A DNA stretch of 34,550 bases from assembly GCA_902760805.1 (NCBI GenBank), contig CACWHY010000029.1, positions 1 through 34,550 of the forward strand, read 5' to 3'. The stretch comes from Ruminococcus flavefaciens (GTDB lineage Bacteria > Bacillota > Clostridia > Oscillospirales > Ruminococcaceae). Under the pieces are notes generated by a model. It ran no database searches, was not told the origin of the DNA, and saw nothing but the letters and a program-made list of their open reading frames with translations. Of the stretch, positions 1-7,792 are shown piece by piece. Both the position numbers and the translations under genes were made by a program. The stretch's first letter is position 1; each line of letters starts with the position of its first letter.

Positions 1-22
1 ATGCAATGTCAAACCTTCAGTG

Positions 23-92
23 CCCACTTTAGTGGGTGAGCCTGTATTCGCCCCTTTTAGGGGCTGTGCAAACCACCACTTCAGTGGTGGTT
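23..92. repeat. Three stacked short hairpins, possible IS200/IS605 end
   Basis: Three perfect hairpins follow one another: CCCACT/AGTGGG (23-36), GCCCCT/AGGGGC (50-64) and AACCACCACT/AGTGGTGGTT (71-92), each with a loop of only 2-3 bases. Closely spaced tight hairpins of this kind are typical of the subterminal ends of IS200/IS605 elements and of the structured RNA that overlaps the tnpB end. No transposase or tnpB is visible at this edge of the window, so this may be a remnant, a non-autonomous copy, or the end of an element lying outside. Confidence 0.4.
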
Positions 93-125
93 ATGATTTT
101 GTTCGGCTGCGAAGACAGATCACGG

Positions 126-560
126 TCAGGGATCGCTTTTAGTGTTTCTGATATATATTGCCGATGTTATAACAACTGCAAGAATAAGGATATGCAAAAT
201 AGTATGATAAACATCAGGGATATATCTTCCGTCTATTTCAAGCCACTTGACAGCTCCCGAAAAAAACTTTATCTTCCCTTCAAGCGGACCCATTATCCCT
301 TTTCCAAAGATCGTGTACCATTCGTGGCATAGGAACTGGATCACAAACCATATCGATGTCCACACCGCAACAGCCCATTTTCCGACCTTTTCCTTAAATA
401 TAAATAGTATTACCGTCGCTAAATAAATAAGAAAAAATATCCCGTCTTCTTTATATGAACGTGTGACTAAGTAAGAATCACTGAAATAGATGCCTATCAT
501 ATCAAGGAAAAACCAGGCCAGAAGCAATAGCTGGGGTATTATACAATAACTTTTCTTCAT
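126..560 (-). CDS. Small integral membrane protein, unknown function
   Basis: This 144-residue protein starts at an ATG preceded by GGAGGAAATA. I do not recognise a family. It appears to have four hydrophobic segments: residues about 7-25, 42-55 (FFLIYLATVILFIF), 62-80 (WAVAVWTSIWFVIQFL) and 122-138 near the C-terminus, so it probably lies in the cytoplasmic membrane. The loop between segments 3 and 4 is the longest and contains KGIMGPLEGKIKFFSG. The gene points away from the phage cassette and has no obvious operon partner. Its A+T content is higher than that of the phage and housekeeping genes that follow, which fits recent acquisition, but that is inference. Confidence 0.6.
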   Translation of the reverse strand: MKKSYCIIPQLLLLAWFFLDMIGIYFSDSYLVTRSYKEDGIFFLIYLATVILFIFKEKVGKWAVAVWTSIWFVIQFLCHEWYTIFGKGIMGPLEGKIKFFSGAVKWLEIDGRYIPDVYHTILHILILAVVITSAIYIRNTKSDP

Positions 561-827
561 TATTTCCTCCGTCAGATCTTGATCTTATCAGGATAATTAA
601 TTATATCACGAAACAGCTGCACTGTCAACAGAAACGCCATAGCACTTCGGTTTGGCAGCGGTCTTGTCACCCTGTACACTATGCACAGATCCAGGGCGGC
701 CAGATCATGCAGAACGCCGATTTCCCGAAGAGAAAAACCAATATTCAACGGCCCTGAGTTGAAAACCAGCCTTCTTTCGCTCCCTTATGGACGGCAAAAC
801 CGTCCGGAACGAAAGGAGGTCATTATT

Positions 828-1316
828 TTGCCGGCAAACTGCACCAAAAGCCGAAAGGAGCTGTTCTGCTGCTGGTATGCGGCGCTGGGCTGTGCGGAGG
901 AGGCCGCTCTAAGAGCCGGGTTTCCCCGTGAGACCGCCCTTGCAAAGGGGCTGAGCCTTCTCAGTGAGAGCGAATGCAGACGGAGGATCTCCGACTACAG
1001 GAAAGCTCTCTCAGAGGGCGGAAGCGTCATGTCCGGCCTTAGACGGCTGGCCTTCGGAAGCTGTGCGGACGCTGTTTCTCTCGTCTTCGCTGACGAGCTC
1101 CCCTCGCCGGGAGCCGTCAAAGGCCTCGACTTGTTTTGCGTTTCGGAGATAAAACGGGACAAGAACGGAGGCGTGGAGATCAAGCTGTTCGACAGGCTGA
1201 AGGCACTGGAAAAGCTCTATGAGCTGGAGCGTATGGACTCTGAGGGCGACACGGCGAGGTCCCTGATAGAAGCTCTTGCGGCTCCGGCGAAGGAGGACGG
1301 AAATGAGGATCAGTAA
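828..1316 (+). CDS. Phage terminase small subunit
   Basis: This is the probable DNA-recognition subunit of a phage packaging motor (about 162 residues). The TTG at 828 is chosen as start because GAAAGGAGG lies 7-8 bases upstream; an upstream ATG in the same frame at 681 has no ribosome binding site and adds low-complexity sequence. The N-terminal half reads like the helix-turn-helix of small terminases (FCCWYAALGCAEEAALRAGF), and the C-terminal half has the KLFDRLKALEKLYELE helix typical of XtmA-like proteins. It overlaps the large terminase by 14 bases. A hairpin GGACGG-CAAAA-CCGTCC sits at 789-805 just before the ribosome binding site. The position directly before an unmistakable large terminase supports the call. 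Confidence 0.8.
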   Translation: MPANCTKSRKELFCCWYAALGCAEEAALRAGFPRETALAKGLSLLSESECRRRISDYRKALSEGGSVMSGLRRLAFGSCADAVSLVFADELPSPGAVKGLDLFCVSEIKRDKNGGVEIKLFDRLKALEKLYELERMDSEGDTARSLIEALAAPAKEDGNEDQ

Positions 1317-2547
1317 GCTGTCGCCTAAGCAAAGGCTGGCTATGAACTGGTGGAATAACGAGCAGTACCGCAGCTATGACGCTGTGATCTGCGACGGGGC
1401 GGTAAGAAGCGGAAAGACCCTCGCCCTTTCCCTGGGATTTGTCCTGTGGGCCGCCGCCAGCTTCGACAGGGCCGCCTTTGCTTTGTGCGGAAAGACCGTC
1501 ACGGCTCTCAGGAGGAACGTTATCGCTCCGCTGATGCCGCTGCTGAGGGATATGGGTATCCAGTGCAGCGAGAAGGTCAGCCGCAGCTATTTCGACGTTT
1601 CTCTCGCAGGCAGGAGCAACCGCTTCTACCTCTTCGGGGGACGTGACGAGGGAAGTGCGGCTCTCATCCAGGGAATGACTCTCTCCGGAGTGTTCTTCGA
1701 TGAGGTGGTGCTCATGCCCCGTTCCTTCGTGGAGCAGGCTCTTGCAAGGTGCTCGGTAAGCGGATCGAGAATGTGGTTTTGCTGCAATCCGGAAAACCCC
1801 GGCCATTGGTTTTACAGAGAGTGGATAAAAAAGGCGGAGGAGAAAAACGCCCTGTACCTCCACTTCACCATGGACGACAACCCCTCCCTTTCCGAGAGGG
1901 TGAAGAGCCGCTATGAGCGGCTTTATTCCGGAGCCTTCTACGACCGCTTCGTGCTGGGAAAATGGGCCGCCTCAGAGGGCGTGGTCTACCCCATGTTCAG
2001 CCCGGAAAAGCACGTTTTCTCCGGCGAGAAGCAGTGTGAGCGCTTCGTCATATCCTGTGATTACGGCACAGTCAATCCCTCGTCCTTCGGCCTGTGGGGG
2101 CTCAGCAGCGGCGTCTGGTACCGCCTGAGGGAGTATTACTACTCCTCAAAACGAGAAGGAGCCCTCCGCACCGATGAGGAGCACTATGCCGCCCTGGAGG
2201 AGCTGGCAGGAGGCCATGAGATCGAAAAGGTGATCGTGGACCCCTCCGCTGCCAGCTTCATCGAGTGTATCCGCAGACACGGCAAATTCAGGGTGGCCAA
2301 GGCGGACAACGACGTGATCACAGGCATAAGGCGGGTCAGCGCTGCTCTCAAGGAGGGACGGCTGATGTTCCACGAGTCCTGCGGCGACATCATCAGGGAG
2401 TTCTCCCTGTACCGCTGGAGCGAAAAGTCAGGGGCAGATGTGCCTGTTAAGGAAAACGACCACGCTATGGACGACCTGCGCTATTTCGTCAGCGACCTCT
2501 CCGCCGGGGAGGACGAGGGATTTTTCGCCCTTTCTGTGACGAGATAG
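1303..2547 (+). CDS. Phage terminase large subunit (PBSX/terminase_3 type)
   Basis: This is the packaging ATPase and nuclease that fills proheads with DNA. From ATG 1303 (GGAGG 7 bases upstream) the protein is about 414 residues, normal for the family. The Walker A motif is GAVRSGKT at residues 32-39, and the Walker B/catalytic segment is GVFFDE near residue 130. The C-terminal RNase H-like nuclease domain keeps its acidic residues: the Asp in SCDYGT (about 252), IVDPSA (about 312) and AMDDLRYF (about 389). Both catalytic centres look intact, which is unusual for a decaying prophage. It overlaps the small subunit and is followed 29 bases later by the portal gene. Confidence 0.93.
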   Translation: MRISKLSPKQRLAMNWWNNEQYRSYDAVICDGAVRSGKTLALSLGFVLWAAASFDRAAFALCGKTVTALRRNVIAPLMPLLRDMGIQCSEKVSRSYFDVSLAGRSNRFYLFGGRDEGSAALIQGMTLSGVFFDEVVLMPRSFVEQALARCSVSGSRMWFCCNPENPGHWFYREWIKKAEEKNALYLHFTMDDNPSLSERVKSRYERLYSGAFYDRFVLGKWAASEGVVYPMFSPEKHVFSGEKQCERFVISCDYGTVNPSSFGLWGLSSGVWYRLREYYYSSKREGALRTDEEHYAALEELAGGHEIEKVIVDPSAASFIECIRRHGKFRVAKADNDVITGIRRVSAALKEGRLMFHESCGDIIREFSLYRWSEKSGADVPVKENDHAMDDLRYFVSDLSAGEDEGFFALSVTR

Positions 2548-2576
2548 CGCTTGGGAAGTCCCCAAAAGGAGGAATC

Positions 2577-3716
2577 ATGAAGCTATTCAAAAAGAAGAAC
2601 GACAGGGCGGCGCCTGAGCTTGTTCAGGCCGGAAGATCCGGTGATGCCGAGCTCATGCTGCCGGCAGAGCCTGCTTCCTTCGAGAAGGAGCTCTTCGACC
2701 GGCTGAGATACGCCGTCCCTGTCATTGACGCAGCTATACAGAAGATCATCCGCCTGACGGGAGGATTTCGCCTGATCTGCTCCGACGAGAGCCTTCAGCC
2801 GGAGCTTGACCGCTTCTGCGAGACTGTTCCCGTGGGGCTCACAGGCTGCTCTATCGGCACCTTTGCCGACAATTTCCTTGACAGCCTCCTGACCTACGGC
2901 AGCGCTGTGGGCGAGATCGTTGCAGAGCCCTCCGCAATGAGGATAGCCGGCCTTTGGAACGGAGACACCTCAGCGGTGGCGGTGGCTGCCGGAGAGGGAC
3001 CCTTCGACCGAAGATACCTTATCCGCAGCAGCGCCGGCGTGAAGACTGCTCCTCATCCGGAGCGGATCGTCTATGCGGCTCTCCCCGGGGGACGCTCTCT
3101 GCTGAGAGGCCTGCCTGGGATCAGCCGTATCCTGCTTAGGATCTATCAGTGCATAGGCCAGAACTTCGACCGCTGCGGAAACGTCCGCTATGCCGTCACC
3201 TACAAGCCTGCAAAGGACTCCGGCGACTTCTCCTCCTCCCGACAGAGGGCTCTGGAGATCGCAAGGGAGTGGTCAGACGGCATGGACTCCGCAAAATACG
3301 GCGTTGTGAAGGACTTCATCGCTGTGGGCGATGTGCAGATCAAGGCCATCGGTGCCGAAAATCAGCTCATCGACACGAATGTCCCCGTGCGGCAGCTCCT
3401 GGAGCAGATCGTGGCCAAGCTGTCGATCCCGCCCTTCCTGCTGGGGCTGAACTGGTCAAGCACCGAGAGGATGTCTTCTCAGCAGGCAGACATCCTCACC
3501 TCTGAGCTGGAATACTACCGCCGGCTGCTGACACCTGTACTCACAGAGATCGGCCAGGCGTTTCTTTGCTCTGTCGGCTCAGACAGCACTTGCTCGGTAG
3601 AGTGGATCAACATCAACCTTCAGGACGAGTCTGCCCTTGCCGAGGCTCGCCTGAAAAACGCTCAGGCAAGGGAGATAGAAGCAAGACTTGAGAGCGCTGC
3701 TCTCGCTAACGAATAA
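2577..3716 (+). CDS. Phage portal protein
   Basis: This 379-residue protein starts at ATG 2577 with AAAAGGAGG upstream. It is the probable dodecameric ring through which DNA enters the capsid. Evidence is its position directly after the large terminase, its size, and portal-like features: a charged N-terminus, YAVPVIDAAIQKIIRLTGG early in the protein (portals often have a 'set of active domains' segment here), SIPPFLLGLNWSSTERMSSQQAD near residue 285-310, which matches the conserved 'P..LLG....' stretch of portals, and an acidic/helical C-terminal tail (LAEARLKNAQAREIEARLE). It is at the short end for siphovirus portals (400-500). No frameshift or internal stop is present. Confidence 0.85.
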   Translation: MKLFKKKNDRAAPELVQAGRSGDAELMLPAEPASFEKELFDRLRYAVPVIDAAIQKIIRLTGGFRLICSDESLQPELDRFCETVPVGLTGCSIGTFADNFLDSLLTYGSAVGEIVAEPSAMRIAGLWNGDTSAVAVAAGEGPFDRRYLIRSSAGVKTAPHPERIVYAALPGGRSLLRGLPGISRILLRIYQCIGQNFDRCGNVRYAVTYKPAKDSGDFSSSRQRALEIAREWSDGMDSAKYGVVKDFIAVGDVQIKAIGAENQLIDTNVPVRQLLEQIVAKLSIPPFLLGLNWSSTERMSSQQADILTSELEYYRRLLTPVLTEIGQAFLCSVGSDSTCSVEWININLQDESALAEARLKNAQAREIEARLESAALANE

Positions 3717-3727
3717 GGAGGTACGCT

Positions 3728-4684
3728 ATGTACAACGATATCAAGCTGGAAAAGGGCCTTTACAATCTTTCCGACAAGTCATTCACTGCCGCTCTGGAGG
3801 AGCTGGACCCCTCCTCTGCATACAGCGGCACTCCCCTTGAAGCTCTTGACGCCTTCGAGAGACAGCTCAAGCGCTTCAACATCAGAGTGAGCGGCGCCGA
3901 CTGCGACAGAGTGGAGAAATTCTTCTCCACCACCGAGTCAGCCGTGCTCTTCCCTGAGTTCGTCACACGCTGCATCAGAAAGGGCTTCGACGAGACCCTT
4001 CTGACAACTGTCTGCGCTGTGAAGACTATCAGCGGCAGCGGTCAGTACCTTGGCTGCGTGCTTGATGACTCCGCCGAGTACAGCTCAACAACACAGGCTC
4101 AGCCCCTTCCTGCTGCGACTGTCAGAGAGAGCGGCACCGCTGTCACTCTGGAGAAATTCGGCCGCCTGATCAGCGCCTCCTACGAGGCTATCCGTCAGCA
4201 GCGCCTGGACGTTTTCGGGGTGATGCTCAGAAGCATCGGCGTGAAGCTGGCTGTTACCGTGGCGAAGAAGGCTGTCTCAGTGCTTGAGGCCGGTGTCACA
4301 CCGATCACTACCGAGGCGCTTACCTACGCAGATCTTGCGGAGCTCTACGGCAGCTTCGAATGCTTCGACATGACAACGGTGATCGCCGCTCCCGAGGTGG
4401 CCTCAAAGATCGTTGCCATGGAGCAGCTTGCGGACACAACTGCCGACTCAAAGGGCAGGATCGTGCTCCCCTTCGGCTCTGAGCTGGTCAAGACCTCTGC
4501 CGCTGACTCTGACAAGATCATCGGCATCGACAGAGCCTTCGCCCTTGAATTCATCACAAGCTCAGACCTGGTCATGGAGACCGACAAGCTCATCGACCGT
4601 CAGCTGGATCAGATCACAGTCTCTATCACCTGCGGCTTCAGAAAGATCACTCCTGAGGCGGTAAAGGTGCTTCAGATCGGCTGA
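3728..4684 (+). CDS. Major capsid protein (HK97-fold, probable)
   Basis: This 318-residue protein begins at ATG 3728 with AAGGAGG upstream, 11 bases after the portal stop. It is the probable shell subunit. The call rests on size, position after portal, and capsid-like segments: a helical N-terminal arm of roughly 60 residues, then ESAVLFPEFVTRCIRKGF, a beta-rich middle with VTLEKFGRLISASYEAIRQQRLDVF (capsid proteins often have 'k.g..i.is.Eal.d' here), and a C-terminal VVIAAPEVA/LPFGSELVKTSA/DKIIGIDRAFALEFITSS region resembling the P-domain. There is no strong single-residue signature, so the fold assignment is inference from context. A structure prediction should settle it. Confidence 0.72.
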   Translation: MYNDIKLEKGLYNLSDKSFTAALEELDPSSAYSGTPLEALDAFERQLKRFNIRVSGADCDRVEKFFSTTESAVLFPEFVTRCIRKGFDETLLTTVCAVKTISGSGQYLGCVLDDSAEYSSTTQAQPLPAATVRESGTAVTLEKFGRLISASYEAIRQQRLDVFGVMLRSIGVKLAVTVAKKAVSVLEAGVTPITTEALTYADLAELYGSFECFDMTTVIAAPEVASKIVAMEQLADTTADSKGRIVLPFGSELVKTSAADSDKIIGIDRAFALEFITSSDLVMETDKLIDRQLDQITVSITCGFRKITPEAVKVLQIG

Positions 4685-4754
4685 TAGACCTAGGAGAGCC
4701 TCTGCTGGGACACCGGCGGAGGCTCCTCCCATACTTTTGCGAAAGGAGCAGATC

Positions 4755-5582
4755 ATGGAAAAGACTGTACTGGACAAGATCAACAAATTCACCCGCCGCC
4801 CCCTCACCGAGGAGGAGGTCTACGTCTTCCCGGCGGTGCTCTGCGACAACGACATCGACCGTGACGGCGAGCGCTTCTCCGACGAGGCGCTGGAAACTCT
4901 CCGGGAGCTTTTCGTGGGGCGCACGGGGATCTTCGACCACAAGGCCGCCGCTGCAAATCAGGCCGCCCGGATCTTTGACACCGAGCTGGCGGAGGATCCC
5001 TCCCGAAAGACCAAGGACGGCCGCCCCTACAAATTCCTCCGAGCTAAGGCCTATATGGTGCGCACGGAGGAAAACCGTGACCTTATCGCTGAGATCGACG
5101 GCGGCATAAAAAAGGAGGTCAGCATCTCCTGCGCAGCCGCTGTGAGAAGGTGCTCTGTCTGCGGAAATGACCGAAATTCCGGAGGCTGCGCCCATGTAAA
5201 CGGCAAGACCTACGCAGGCAGGCTCTGCCACACGATCCTGGACAAGATCACTGACGCCTATGAGTGGAGCTTCGTGGCTGTGCCGGCGCAGGTAAGAGCC
5301 GGTGTCACCAAGAAATTCTCCGACGGAGAGGCTCATCCGGCTCCTGCTCAGACCGAGGACATCGCTCAGGAGCTCCGCAGGGACATTCGCAGACTTGCCT
5401 ATTTTTCCGGCGGAAGAGCCGCCTGTGCAGCCGCTGAGCTGGCCGCAAGGGAGCTGGGCTGTCAGGAGCTCATCAAGCTGAAAAAGTCCTACGAAGCTCT
5501 TGCGGAAAAGGCCTGCGGCGGCCTTCAGCTTGCTCCCGAGGAGGAAGAAAAGCCCGTGACTGACCAGTTTCGGCTGAGATAA
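4755..5582 (+). CDS. Prohead (capsid maturation) protease-like protein
   Basis: This is about 275 residues from ATG 4755 (GAAAGGAG upstream; an in-frame ATG-like start at 4737 has no ribosome binding site). The N-terminal 190 residues resemble herpesvirus/phage-type prohead serine proteases: NDIDRDGERFSDEAL, a candidate catalytic His in GIFDHKA (about residue 62), and a candidate Ser in KKEVSISC (about 123-125). These are followed by a Cys-rich insert (CSVCGN...GGCAH) and YEWSFVAVPAQVRAGVTKKF, a stretch common in these proteases. The last 80 residues are charged and helical and could act as scaffold. It lies after the capsid gene, whereas in HK97-like phages the protease normally precedes it. 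Confidence 0.7.
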   Translation: MEKTVLDKINKFTRRPLTEEEVYVFPAVLCDNDIDRDGERFSDEALETLRELFVGRTGIFDHKAAAANQAARIFDTELAEDPSRKTKDGRPYKFLRAKAYMVRTEENRDLIAEIDGGIKKEVSISCAAAVRRCSVCGNDRNSGGCAHVNGKTYAGRLCHTILDKITDAYEWSFVAVPAQVRAGVTKKFSDGEAHPAPAQTEDIAQELRRDIRRLAYFSGGRAACAAAELAARELGCQELIKLKKSYEALAEKACGGLQLAPEEEEKPVTDQFRLR

Positions 5583-5592
5583 GGAGGAGCCT

Positions 5593-5973
5593 ATGAACAC
5601 AGATTCTGTAAGAAGCCTTTTCGCCATGTTTTCCGGCCAGCCCACCGACGAGAGCACTGCTCCCCTGGTGACTTTGGCGGTGGAGCGTGTGAGCTCCTTC
5701 CTTCTCCCGGAGGCCGATCCCGAGGACGTCCGCCTGGACTTCCTCTGCGCTGCTGAGGCGAATTTCCGCTATCAGCAGATCAAGGCCGCCCGTGGAGCCG
5801 AGGAGTACACCTACGCCGGAAAGCTCTCCAAAAACGGCCAGGCCACGGCTCTGACCTGCGCCGAGAGCCTCCTCCGGGACTATTATCAGCTCTGCGAGGA
5901 CCTTATCCGCCCCCAGACCTTCACCTTCATGACCACAGGAAAGGAGGCTGAGCCATGCTCACCCAGATCATAG
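5593..5973 (+). CDS. Putative head-tail connector / head completion protein
   Basis: This 126-residue protein begins at ATG 5593 with AAGGAGG upstream, 10 bases after the protease stop. It is mostly helical (TLAVERVSSFLLPEADPEDVRLDFLCAAEANFRYQQIKAA), as expected for gp6/gp15-like connector proteins that dock on the portal. The assignment depends mainly on position, length and helical content; no diagnostic motif is visible. Its 3' end overlaps the next gene by 19 bases in another frame, indicating translational coupling. Confidence 0.5.
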   Translation: MNTDSVRSLFAMFSGQPTDESTAPLVTLAVERVSSFLLPEADPEDVRLDFLCAAEANFRYQQIKAARGAEEYTYAGKLSKNGQATALTCAESLLRDYYQLCEDLIRPQTFTFMTTGKEAEPCSPRS

Positions 5974-6362
5974 ACGACATAAAGAGACGCCTTGCGGAAG
6001 CCGGCGTCAGGAACGTTTACACTGCCTTTGACGCTCTTCCCGTTGACCGAAAGGGAGAGTGCTTCACCGTGGTGGGGGTCAGCTCACTCAATGTGGAAGC
6101 TCCTATCATGGCGCCTCTGACGGTGTATTTCCCGATCCGTGCCGAGGTGGAGATCACTCTTCTTGCGCCGGAGAATTGGTCTTTGGAGCAGCTCTACGGG
6201 CTCTTCTGCCAAAAGGTAGAGCCGGTGCTGCTGGAAATGTCCGGCATGACCACAAGACTGAAAAGCCTTGCCCTGAAGCCCGACTCGAACCTGCACAGGA
6301 CCGCCCTCAAGGCGACGGTTTCCGCAGCATGGGTCCGCAAAGTTGAAAGGAGCCTGCCATGA
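5955..6362 (+). CDS. Putative tail terminator / minor head-tail joining protein
   Basis: This 135-residue protein begins at ATG 5955 with AAAGGAGG inside the preceding gene. It has an N-terminal helix (LTQIIDDIKRRLAEAG), then alternating strands (VYTAFDALPV, CFTVVGVSS, TVYFPIRAEVEITLLAP), a helix (SLEQLYGLFCQKVEPVLLE) and a final strand (ALKATVSAAWVRKVE). This alpha/beta plan is like phage tail terminator proteins. Position between the connector and a tail protein agrees. It ends with an ATGA overlap to the next gene. The exact structural role is inference. Confidence 0.5.
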   Translation: MLTQIIDDIKRRLAEAGVRNVYTAFDALPVDRKGECFTVVGVSSLNVEAPIMAPLTVYFPIRAEVEITLLAPENWSLEQLYGLFCQKVEPVLLEMSGMTTRLKSLALKPDSNLHRTALKATVSAAWVRKVERSLP

Positions 6363-6736
6363 GTACGGTGCTGACCAGCCGTGAGGCAACTCCCGTGAGC
6401 ATCGGCCCGATCACGCTGTACTGCGAGGGCTTTAAGGCGCAGGCTGTCACCGCCTATCACGAGGAGCCAACTGTTTCTGGGGGAACTGAGGTCACAGCTC
6501 GCCTCCGCCGCCGTACTAAGCTCACCTTTTCCGGGCGGGTCTACGGCAGAGGCGAGACCTTCCTCCTGGCCATGGACGCAATGACCAACACCCAAGGGAC
6601 TCTCAACATCGACTACGGCCAGATCCGCTTCACCGGCTGTCTGATCCAGGGCTTTTCCGTTCAGGACAATGGGCAGGACTTCGTTGACGCACAGGTGATC
6701 CTGCTGTCCGGCGGCTCGGCTCCAAAGGAGGAATGA
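6359..6736 (+). CDS. Putative phage tail protein (tube-like or hub-associated)
   Basis: This 125-residue protein starts at ATG 6359 (ATGA overlap with the previous stop; GAAAGGAG upstream). It appears beta-rich, with segments such as VSIGPITLYCEGFKAQAV, RTKLTFSGRVYG and GTLNIDYGQIRFTGCLIQGFSV; the last is like beta-sandwich tail proteins that define a tail tube or bind the hub. It is short for a major tail tube protein (usually 140-200 residues). No tape-measure gene follows, so any tail built from this locus would be rudimentary or completed by genes elsewhere. Confidence 0.45.
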   Translation: MSTVLTSREATPVSIGPITLYCEGFKAQAVTAYHEEPTVSGGTEVTARLRRRTKLTFSGRVYGRGETFLLAMDAMTNTQGTLNIDYGQIRFTGCLIQGFSVQDNGQDFVDAQVILLSGGSAPKEE

Positions 6737-6737
6737 T

Positions 6738-7661
6738 ATGGAGGCAGTCGTACTTTTCAGGAACACCACCGGAATGGACGTGGAGGAGCACAGAGTTCTC
6801 TCCTTCACCTTCCGGAAGGAGGCCTATACCCCCTACACCACCCTCACTGCACGGTTTTTGGCGCCCTCCAACGACCCCACCACCGTGACCGAGGTGCTTT
6901 TCTACCTGGACGGAAGGCTTGTCCACCACGGCATCGCCGACAGCTACACGGTGACACGCTCCGGCGGCAGCACAGTAGGCGTCCTCCGGTCACGGAGCTT
7001 CACCTCCATGCTGCTGCAAAACCAGATGGAGCCGGGGCTTTACACCGATATTTCGCTGAACAAGCTCATCGACACCATGATCCATATCCCCTACGTCACT
7101 CATGAGGACGACCCCGACGACAGCGGCTATATCTTCGTGAAATACGGCTCAGACCTGTGGGAGGCGGTGGCGAATTTCTCCTACAAAAAAATGCGCACCT
7201 ACCCCTATATCCGTGGGACGAACTGCGTGATGATGACGCCCTATCCTCAGCCGGAGACCTTCGCATACTCAAACAGCAGCCTGCTTTCCACAGGCTCTCG
7301 GCTGAAGCTGAACACCATGGTCAGCTGCCTTCACATGGAGGACATGAGCGGCCAATACGGCACCTTCGACCTTATCGACCAGGAGGCGCAGGCTAGAGAC
7401 ATCACCCGTCACAGGTATTTTGAGCTGGACAGGCAGTTCGTCTATCAGCCTCAGGAGGCTCTTGAATACAGGGACAAATTCGCAGCCCGTGGCTGGCGGA
7501 AGGACTTCTGCACCTACAGCGGCTACAACGGCGAGGATCTTTGCGACCTGGCGACCTTTGGGGGAGTCAGCGGCAGAAGGATAACCTCCATCACCATAAC
7601 CGGCAGCAGCTCAGGGATCATCACTGAGATCGGCACTTACCGGGACAAATTCTACACATGA
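6738..7661 (+). CDS. Phage baseplate hub / late-control gpD-like protein (probable)
   Basis: This 307-residue protein starts at ATG 6738 with AAAGGAGG upstream. The N-terminal part (SFTFRKEAYTPYTTLTARF...VLFYLDGRLVHHGIADSY) has the look of the first barrel of hub proteins related to gpD of P2 or gp44 of Mu: a field of short strands measuring a 'rate/flux' through a pore. It continues with LNKLIDTMIHIPYV and WEAVANFSYKKMRTYPYIRGTNC, comparable to the segment joining the hub's barrels. It ends two bases before the hairpin arm region of the cassette terminator. The hub assignment is moderate; phage tail family membership is more secure. Confidence 0.55.
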   Translation: MEAVVLFRNTTGMDVEEHRVLSFTFRKEAYTPYTTLTARFLAPSNDPTTVTEVLFYLDGRLVHHGIADSYTVTRSGGSTVGVLRSRSFTSMLLQNQMEPGLYTDISLNKLIDTMIHIPYVTHEDDPDDSGYIFVKYGSDLWEAVANFSYKKMRTYPYIRGTNCVMMTPYPQPETFAYSNSSLLSTGSRLKLNTMVSCLHMEDMSGQYGTFDLIDQEAQARDITRHRYFELDRQFVYQPQEALEYRDKFAARGWRKDFCTYSGYNGEDLCDLATFGGVSGRRITSITITGSSSGIITEIGTYRDKFYT

Positions 7662-7665
7662 GAAG

Positions 7666-7690
7666 GAGCGGCGTTCTGCCGCTCTTTTTT
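7666..7690 (+). terminator. Rho-independent terminator closing the phage cassette
   Basis: A perfect GAGCGGC/GCCGCTC stem (7666-7672 and 7678-7684) with a 5-base loop is followed by six T residues. It lies 5 bases after the hub-like gene stop, so it defines the 3' end of the nine-gene cassette as a discrete transcription unit. Confidence 0.9.
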
Positions 7691-7721
7691 GTGCGGTGAG
7701 AAATAATTTCTCTCGTGGGCG

Positions 7722-7750
7722 TTGCTTTATTCAATTATTTGTGGTATAAT
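7722..7750 (+). promoter_or_regulatory. Sigma-A promoter for the zinc-ribbon membrane protein gene
   Basis: TTGCTT (7722-7727) and TATAAT (7745-7750) are separated by 17 bases. The start codon is at 7793 with AAGGAGG upstream. The promoter separates this gene from the phage cassette. Confidence 0.75.
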
Positions 7751-7792
7751 AACATTTGATACGATCATTTTTAATGCACAAGGAGGTGCGAT

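Noticed and set aside
1180-1863. 227-residue minus-strand frame opposite the terminase genes
   Set aside because: Antisense to terminase genes with clear catalytic motifs; no independent start signal.
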